A stretch of 20,369 bases of DNA from JBILCM01 sp044353165. GTDB lineage: Bacteria > Bacillota > Bacilli > Paenibacillales > YIM-B00363. Positions 15,717 to 20,369 of the stretch are shown piece after piece. Each line of letters opens with the position of its first letter. Positions within the stretch are counted from its first letter, which is position 1. Below the pieces are notes generated by a model, which was not told the origin of the DNA, ran no database searches, and saw only the letters and a list, made by a program, of their open reading frames with translations. The position numbers were made by a program, and so were the translations under genes. Where the stretch lies: positions 1 through 20,369 of the forward strand of contig JBILCM010000036.1 of assembly GCA_044353165.1 (NCBI GenBank). The letters are read 5' to 3'.

Positions 15717-16832
15717 TTACTGACGTTGGTCAATCGGAATCACTTTCTGCTCCACGGGTCCGGTATATTCTGCACGTGGACGGATTAAGCGATTATTCTC
15801 ATACTGTTCAAGTATATGAGCGGTCCATCCTGAAACACGAGAGATGGCAAAAATCGGTGTGAATAGGTCGCGCGGTATTTCAAGCGCCGTGTATGTCGAT
15901 GCGGAATAGAAATCGACGTTCGGTTTCAATCCTTTCATGCCGGTGACCATCTCTTCGATTTGAACGGACATGTCATACCACAACGTATCGCCTGTCAATT
16001 GGCCTAATTCATAAGACATCTGCTGAAGATGCTTCGCACGCGGATCCCCATTCTTATAGACACGATGTCCAAAGCCCATAATTTTTTCTTTGTTGTTCAG
16101 CTTGTCCAATATGTACGGCTCAAGATTGTCCATCGTGCCAATCTCTTCAAGCATCGCCATCACCGCTTCATTCGCGCCGCCGTGCAAAGGTCCTCGCAAC
16201 GCCCCTATAGCTGAAGTCACACCCGAATACATGTCAGACAACGTAGCGACGGTGACACGCGCAGCGAACGTAGATGCATTCAATTCGTGGTCGGCATGCA
16301 GAACGAGCGCTTTATCCAAAGCGTTGATCGCCACTTGATCCGGCTCTTTGCCCGTAAGCATATACAGGAAATTCTCCGCAATCGTTGCCCCTGATTTCGG
16401 AGCCATCGGCTCTAACCCTTGACGAATTCTAGCGAACGCAGCGACAATGGTTGGAATTTGCGCTTGCAAGCGGATCGCGATACTGCGATTCGCTTCCATG
16501 CTCATCTCATGGGCTTGTGCATCGTACAACCCCAATGCAGACGTTGCCGTACGCAATACAGACATCGAATTCGCATCTGCTGGACAATGGCGTAACAGAT
16601 CGATAACTTGTGACGGGATGGATGCATTCGCACTTAACTCCTGATGCAGACTCTGCAACTCCGAGCGTGTAGGAAGCTTCCCATACCACAACAAATAAAC
16701 GACCTCTTCATACGACGTGTTATCCGCAAGATCATCAATGTTATACCCGCGGTACGTGAGCACCCCATCAATGATCGAGCTGACTGAAGATGTCGTTGCG
16801 ACAATGCCTTCTAGTCCCTTGGTAGCTGTCAT
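15717..16832 (-). CDS. citZ: Citrate synthase
   Basis: A 371-residue citrate synthase, close to Bacillus CitZ (372). It condenses oxaloacetate and acetyl-CoA. The catalytic residues lie in LVLHADHELNAST (His), GFGHRVYKNGDPRA (His) and PNVDFYSASTY (Asp). The start is placed at ATG 16832, giving MTATKGLEGIVATTSSVSSIIDG, the usual CitZ beginning, 10 bases after AAAGGAG (16843-16849). The frame extends to a GTG at 16841 that is too close to that ribosome binding site. It is the first gene of citZ-icd-mdh and is divergent from the ppx gene. A CcpC-like dyad lies 71-85 bases upstream, suggesting citrate-responsive control as in Bacillus. Confidence 0.95.
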   Translation of the reverse strand: MTATKGLEGIVATTSSVSSIIDGVLTYRGYNIDDLADNTSYEEVVYLLWYGKLPTRSELQSLHQELSANASIPSQVIDLLRHCPADANSMSVLRTATSALGLYDAQAHEMSMEANRSIAIRLQAQIPTIVAAFARIRQGLEPMAPKSGATIAENFLYMLTGKEPDQVAINALDKALVLHADHELNASTFAARVTVATLSDMYSGVTSAIGALRGPLHGGANEAVMAMLEEIGTMDNLEPYILDKLNNKEKIMGFGHRVYKNGDPRAKHLQQMSYELGQLTGDTLWYDMSVQIEEMVTGMKGLKPNVDFYSASTYTALEIPRDLFTPIFAISRVSGWTAHILEQYENNRLIRPRAEYTGPVEQKVIPIDQRQ

Positions 16833-16862
16833 AACATGCACACTCCTTTATCATATTGTTTT

Positions 16863-16868
16863 ATCATA
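16863..16868 (-). promoter_or_regulatory. Possible -10 element of the citZ promoter
   Basis: TATGAT on the minus strand is one base from the -10 consensus and would start transcription near 16856, with the AAAGGAG ribosome binding site closely following. No good -35 lies at 16-18 bases (TTTCTT is the best), as expected of a regulated promoter or a wrong assignment. A second TATGAT at 16851-16856 overlaps the leader and is less likely. Confidence 0.3.
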
Positions 16869-16902
16869 TCGAATTACGGACCATAAAGAAACCGACAACG
16901 GC

Positions 16903-16917
16903 ATAAAACTTCATTAT
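16903..16917. promoter_or_regulatory. Candidate CcpC-type operator upstream of citZ
   Basis: ATAA-AACTTCA-TTAT matches exactly the dyad ATAA-N7-TTAT recognised by the LysR-family regulator CcpC at TCA genes in Bacillus. It lies about 50 bp upstream of the proposed citZ transcription start. An extra half-site, ATAA at 16883-16886, lies between it and the -10. AT-rich sequence makes chance matches possible, and no ccpC gene is in the window. Confidence 0.45.
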
Positions 16918-16934
16918 CGGGATCATAAAGTATT

Positions 16935-16958
16935 TTTCATGCGCACTTTCATACACAT
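16935..16958. repeat. Imperfect 12-bp direct repeat upstream of the ppx promoter
   Basis: TTTCATGCGCAC (16935-16946) and TTTCATACACAT (16947-16958) agree at 9 of 12 positions and abut the proposed -35 of ppx. The hexamers do not fit the Bacillus Pho box TT(A/T/C)ACA well, and the period is 12 rather than 11, so binding by PhoP is only a possibility. Confidence 0.3.
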
Positions 16959-16986
16959 TTGCCTTCGCTCAAAACTCGATTACAAT
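16959..16986 (+). promoter_or_regulatory. Candidate sigma-A promoter of ppx
   Basis: TTGCCT (16959-16964) and TACAAT (16981-16986) are 16 bases apart. Transcription would begin near 16993, leaving a leader of about 40 bases. The -35 matches consensus at 4 of 6 positions, the -10 at 5 of 6. Confidence 0.42.
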
Positions 16987-17033
16987 GATGAAAGGGATAG
17001 ATATGAGTTTCATCCGGGAGTGAACAGAAAAGC

Positions 17034-18545
17034 ATGAGGCGTATTGGCATTATTGACATCGGATCGAATTCAATTCGTCTGGTCATATACGAAATTACAG
17101 AATCTGGCGCTTATCGGATCATCGATGAATCCAAAGAGTCAGCACGGTTAAGCGCGCGGGCGCATGAAGACGGTAGTTTGAAAGAGAAGGATTTGCAGGA
17201 TATTACGAACATTCTCCGTCGTTTCAAGTTGCTATGCGTTGCACAACAAGTTTCCAACATACGAATGGTTGCCACAGCGGCTATACGTAACGCATCCAAC
17301 AGCGCGTGGATTGGACAACAACTTACAGAACGAACAGGTCAACGTGTTGAAATTTTGTCGGGGGAAGAAGAAGGAAGACTCGGATTTCTTGGAATGATTA
17401 ATACCCTTACTATTGAAGATGGATTTCTGATTGACATCGGTGGGGGGAGTACCGAAGTCTCTTTGTTTCGCAAGCGAAGTCTCGTTCGAAGCATCTCGTT
17501 TCCATTCGGAGCTGTGAATATGATGCAACAATTCGGCAAAGATGGGAACATCGACCCCAAAAGTGGATATGCCATTGTTGAATTGGTGGAGCGCACCGCA
17601 TTGGAACAATCTTGGTTGAACATTAGCCCCGGCTTGCCGATGATCGGATTAGGCGGCACCGTTCGATCCCTGTGCAAATTGGATCAATCTCGACGCAAAT
17701 ACGCGTTCCCCTTACTACACAATTACCTGATGACAGCGAATGATGTGGAACAATGGTTGAGTAAATTGAACAGTGTGCCTTTCGAGGAGCGGAAAAACAT
17801 CGAAAGCTTGTCTAAAGATCGCGCCGATATTATTTTGCCAGGATTGATCATTCTGCAAACATTGTTCCGTATTTGCCATGCTTCTCAGTTGGTTGTCAGC
17901 GGCTCTGGATTGCGGGATGGCATTTTTTTCGAGACGTTGCGTCCGGACGCACCGCAATTTAGCGATGTGCTCGAACATAGCGTGCAAAATTTATTAGCAC
18001 TTCATCCCACAGTGTCCCTCTCGCACGTGCTCCAAGTGGAGCGCATCGCAATGAAATTGTTCACTGATTTGCGCTCTGTGCATGGATTGAGCGATCGTGC
18101 TGGAACATTATTGCATGTGGCTTCCCTGTTGTACCGGATCGGTATTTCTATCCACTATTACAACTACTCCCACCACACCTTCTATCTGATGATGCATTCA
18201 CGGATCGATGGTTTGTCACATCGGGAGATTCTGCTTTGTGCGCTCATTGCATCGTTTCGGAGCACGAAACGAACAAGAACCATGATGCTAAATTACAAAG
18301 ATCTGGTAACCGAATCTGATTTTACTTTAGTGACCAAGCTAGGTTCCTTGTTGCAATTGGCCGCTGCATGTGATCGCAGTGAAACACAGCCCATTGAGGA
18401 AATTGTCGCCCACCCCAACGGACGTGAATTGCAATTCACCATCACAGCTCACAAAGAGTGGTCGATCGAACGTCGGGAATTGGATGCCCTCGGCAAAGAC
18501 ATTCAGAAAATTTGGGGAATCAAATTGCGAATACAGCATGCATAA
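17034..18545 (+). CDS. ppx: Exopolyphosphatase / Ppx-GppA family phosphatase
   Basis: A 503-residue Ppx/GppA protein. The ASKHA fold has phosphate-binding loops IGIIDIGSNSIRLVIYE near the start and FLIDIGGGSTEVSLF near 130-145. The catalytic-loop acidic stretch is SGEEEGRLGFLGM, and GLGGTVRSL is near 204-212. Residues after about 310 form the helical HD-like C-terminal domain of the longer family members, though the classical HD pair is not obvious. It should hydrolyse terminal phosphate from polyphosphate; pppGpp phosphatase activity is the alternative in this family. The start is ATG 17034, with GGGAGTG at 17015-17021 about 12 bases upstream. It is tail to tail with ppk, 9 bases apart, so synthesis and breakdown of polyphosphate are encoded together but on opposite strands. 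It diverges from citZ. Confidence 0.9.
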   Translation: MRRIGIIDIGSNSIRLVIYEITESGAYRIIDESKESARLSARAHEDGSLKEKDLQDITNILRRFKLLCVAQQVSNIRMVATAAIRNASNSAWIGQQLTERTGQRVEILSGEEEGRLGFLGMINTLTIEDGFLIDIGGGSTEVSLFRKRSLVRSISFPFGAVNMMQQFGKDGNIDPKSGYAIVELVERTALEQSWLNISPGLPMIGLGGTVRSLCKLDQSRRKYAFPLLHNYLMTANDVEQWLSKLNSVPFEERKNIESLSKDRADIILPGLIILQTLFRICHASQLVVSGSGLRDGIFFETLRPDAPQFSDVLEHSVQNLLALHPTVSLSHVLQVERIAMKLFTDLRSVHGLSDRAGTLLHVASLLYRIGISIHYYNYSHHTFYLMMHSRIDGLSHREILLCALIASFRSTKRTRTMMLNYKDLVTESDFTLVTKLGSLLQLAAACDRSETQPIEEIVAHPNGRELQFTITAHKEWSIERRELDALGKDIQKIWGIKLRIQHA

Positions 18546-18554
18546 ACGATTCAA

Positions 18555-20369
18555 TTAATACACTTTCCAACGATCAACCTTCAGCGCAGCAAATTGACTG
18601 CGAAGCGGGGGGCGATCATTGCGTACGCGCGAGTACATGCCGCTCGTCTGCAATTCGCGCGCTTTCACATTGTCTTCAAGACACAGTTGTAACATCTGAA
18701 TTAAACTTTGCTTGTGTTTTCGATCATAGACGGGACACATCAATTCAATCCTGCGCGTTAAATTGCGTGTCATCCAATCTGCGCTGGTGATATACACCTC
18801 GGGATCCCCAGCATTCTCAAAGTAAAGGATACGGGAATGCTCCAAGAATCGATCCACAATCGAAATAACACGTATGTTTTCTGATATCCCGGTTACACCC
18901 GGACGCAAACAACAAACGCCGCGAACAATCAACTCAACCACAACGCCTGCTTGACTTGCCTCGTACAATGCATCGACCATTTCCTTGTGGGATAAAGAAT
19001 TGATTTTGGCAATGATGCGTGCGGGTTTTCCTGCTTTGGCATGTGCTGACTCGCGGCGAATCAATTGAAATAACTGATCGCGTAAATCCGTGGGCGCAAC
19101 ACCTAACGCTTTCCAGTGGCGGGGAGCAGAATAACCTGTCATCTCGTTAAACAAAGCGGAGGCATCCTCACCTATGACGGGGTCGCTCGTGAATAATCCG
19201 ACATCGGTATACAGTTTGGCCGTAGAATCATTATAATTTCCGGTACCTACGTGGATGTATCTGCGTAATCCGGTCGTTTCTTGGCGAACGACAAGCAGCA
19301 ATTTTGCATGTGTCTTGAGTCCCACAAGTCCATAGACCACATGGCAACCTGCTTTCTCCAAGCGTCGTGCCCAAGCAATGTTGCGTTCTTCATCGAATCG
19401 CGCTTTGAGTTCCACGACGACCGTCACCTGCTTACCCGCTTCCGCAGCAACTGCAAGGGATTGAACCAATCTAGAGTTCCCACTGACGCGATACAGTGTC
19501 ATCTTCATCGCGAGCACTTTGGGATCCTGCGCTGCATGCATGACAAAATGAGTCACAGGATCAAACGATTCATACGGGTGATGCAATAAAACATCTTGTC
19601 GGGAAAGTAACGCGAACATGGAATCAGGCGAATCCTCTTCTTCTTTGAATTCCATCGGATATGACGGTTGGACGATGGGGTATCGCAAATATTCTAATCC
19701 TGTAAGATTGTTCACAAAGCGCATCAGACATGAAATATCAACAGGCCCATCGATATGGAATATGTGTTCATTGATCTCAAATTCGATCTGTAACATTTCT
19801 AACGCGAAAGGATGAATACCTTTCTCCGTCTCAAGTCGGACCGGCGCTCCCCACTTGCGCTTATGCAACTCGCGCTCAATTTCTTCAAGTAGATCCTCTG
19901 CGCCTTCCTCATTCAATGTCAAATCCGCATTCCGTGTTAAGCGAAACATATGTACCGATAACGGGATGTATCCCGAAAATAGCGTTTGGATATGCTGTTT
20001 GATTATCGTTTCGATGAAAATAAATTCAATTTTTTTGCTATTGCGGCGATGTGGCACTTCCACCAAGCGGGGTAAGTTCGACGGCACCTGCACAATCGCA
20101 AAGAACGGCTCATTCCCGATGTCACCCTCCCTCTGGAGCACAACAGCTAAATAAACACCTAGACTGTGGACAAGCGGGAACGGCCTGCTCTGGTCTACAG
20201 CCATAGGTGTCAACACAGGGAAAATGATTTCGTGAAAAAAAATGTCCATTTCTTTGTGCTGTGCCGCATTCAATTCATCATATTCGGAAATCATGGAAAT
20301 GCCTTCTTTAGCAAGCTGGCGTATGATTTCTCGATACGTACGATATTGGTCGGAGACAAGATCCTCAGC
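18555..20369 (-). CDS. ppk: Polyphosphate kinase (PPK1), N-terminus beyond the right window edge
   Basis: 604 residues are visible in one open minus-strand frame entering from the right edge and ending at the TAA at 18555. It makes polyphosphate from ATP. The C-terminal catalytic domains show the two conserved histidines, in GLKTHAKLLLV and RRYIHVGTGNYNDSTAKLYTD, 19 residues apart as in E. coli PPK1 (H435 and H454). By that alignment about 80 N-terminal residues are missing from the window. Other family stretches are DVLLHHPYESFDPV, DPKVLAMKMTLYRVS and LKARFDEERNIAWA. The ATG at 20294 is internal: the frame continues upstream with coherent sequence (YREIIRQLAKEGIS). It converges on ppx. The promoter is outside the window, so control by PhoP cannot be judged. 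Confidence 0.95.
   Translation of the reverse strand, partial: AEDLVSDQYRTYREIIRQLAKEGISMISEYDELNAAQHKEMDIFFHEIIFPVLTPMAVDQSRPFPLVHSLGVYLAVVLQREGDIGNEPFFAIVQVPSNLPRLVEVPHRRNSKKIEFIFIETIIKQHIQTLFSGYIPLSVHMFRLTRNADLTLNEEGAEDLLEEIERELHKRKWGAPVRLETEKGIHPFALEMLQIEFEINEHIFHIDGPVDISCLMRFVNNLTGLEYLRYPIVQPSYPMEFKEEEDSPDSMFALLSRQDVLLHHPYESFDPVTHFVMHAAQDPKVLAMKMTLYRVSGNSRLVQSLAVAAEAGKQVTVVVELKARFDEERNIAWARRLEKAGCHVVYGLVGLKTHAKLLLVVRQETTGLRRYIHVGTGNYNDSTAKLYTDVGLFTSDPVIGEDASALFNEMTGYSAPRHWKALGVAPTDLRDQLFQLIRRESAHAKAGKPARIIAKINSLSHKEMVDALYEASQAGVVVELIVRGVCCLRPGVTGISENIRVISIVDRFLEHSRILYFENAGDPEVYITSADWMTRNLTRRIELMCPVYDRKHKQSLIQMLQLCLEDNVKARELQTSGMYSRVRNDRPPLRSQFAALKVDRWKVY

Noticed and set aside
16842..17033. 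Riboswitch or small RNA gene in the citZ/ppx intergenic region.
   Set aside because: No strong nested stems or intrinsic terminator were visible; promoter elements, the CcpC-type dyad and a short direct repeat account for it.
1..20369. CRISPR array, IS element, prophage, toxin-antitoxin or defence island.
   Set aside because: No regularly spaced repeats, transposase, integrase or small toxin-like gene pair was seen; the genes are metabolic and regulatory with uniform codon style.

Overview
The window looks like a chromosomal segment of a Gram-positive Bacillales-type bacterium with mid-range GC. The grounds are the citZ-icd-mdh block next to a PhoP/PhoR-type pair, strong GGAGG-type ribosome binding sites, sigma-A-like promoters, and a single-chain class I fumarase of the length known from Geobacillus. 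The exact genus cannot be fixed from the sequence; an Alicyclobacillaceae- or Paenibacillaceae-like organism is a guess. All genes read as intact apart from the two cut by the window edges.

Layout. (1) 1-2613: the 5' part of a sulfatase gene (minus strand, running off the left edge) divergent from an AraC-family regulator. (2) 2628-8035: a minus-strand operon read in the order iclR, FAH-family 2-keto-3-deoxy-pentonate dehydratase, 2-oxoglutarate semialdehyde dehydrogenase, YjhG-type D-xylonate dehydratase, closed by a strong hairpin terminator. Together the three enzymes form the trunk of the oxidative, non-phosphorylating (Weimberg-type) pentose pathway: pentonate -> 2-keto-3-deoxypentonate -> 2-oxoglutarate semialdehyde -> 2-oxoglutarate. 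A repeated palindromic motif lies both over the proposed iclR promoter and just upstream of the first enzyme gene, and is the best candidate for the IclR operator. (3) 8041-12105: fumA-phoR-phoP on the minus strand, with fumA and phoR overlapping by one base. (4) 12225-13264: a YfbR-like 5'-deoxynucleotidase (plus) converging on a small four-helix membrane protein (minus) that has its own good promoter. (5) 13351-16832: citZ-icd-mdh operon (minus), ending in a hairpin, with an ATAA-N7-TTAT dyad of the CcpC type upstream of citZ. (6) 17034-20369: an exopolyphosphatase/Ppx-GppA protein (plus) tail to tail with polyphosphate kinase (minus, its N-terminus beyond the right edge).

Themes. Carbon: the pentonate operon delivers 2-oxoglutarate, and citrate synthase, isocitrate dehydrogenase, fumarase and malate dehydrogenase of the TCA cycle are encoded nearby. 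Phosphate: PhoP/PhoR, polyphosphate kinase and exopolyphosphatase lie within about 12 kb. The familiar Bacillus order citZ-icd-mdh-phoP-phoR is rearranged here: the kinase precedes the regulator, and a membrane gene, a nucleotidase gene and fumA sit between mdh and phoR. Nothing here is clearly a new defence, mobile or RNA system; I saw no tRNA, rRNA, CRISPR array, IS element or riboswitch. No gap between genes exceeds about 200 bases.
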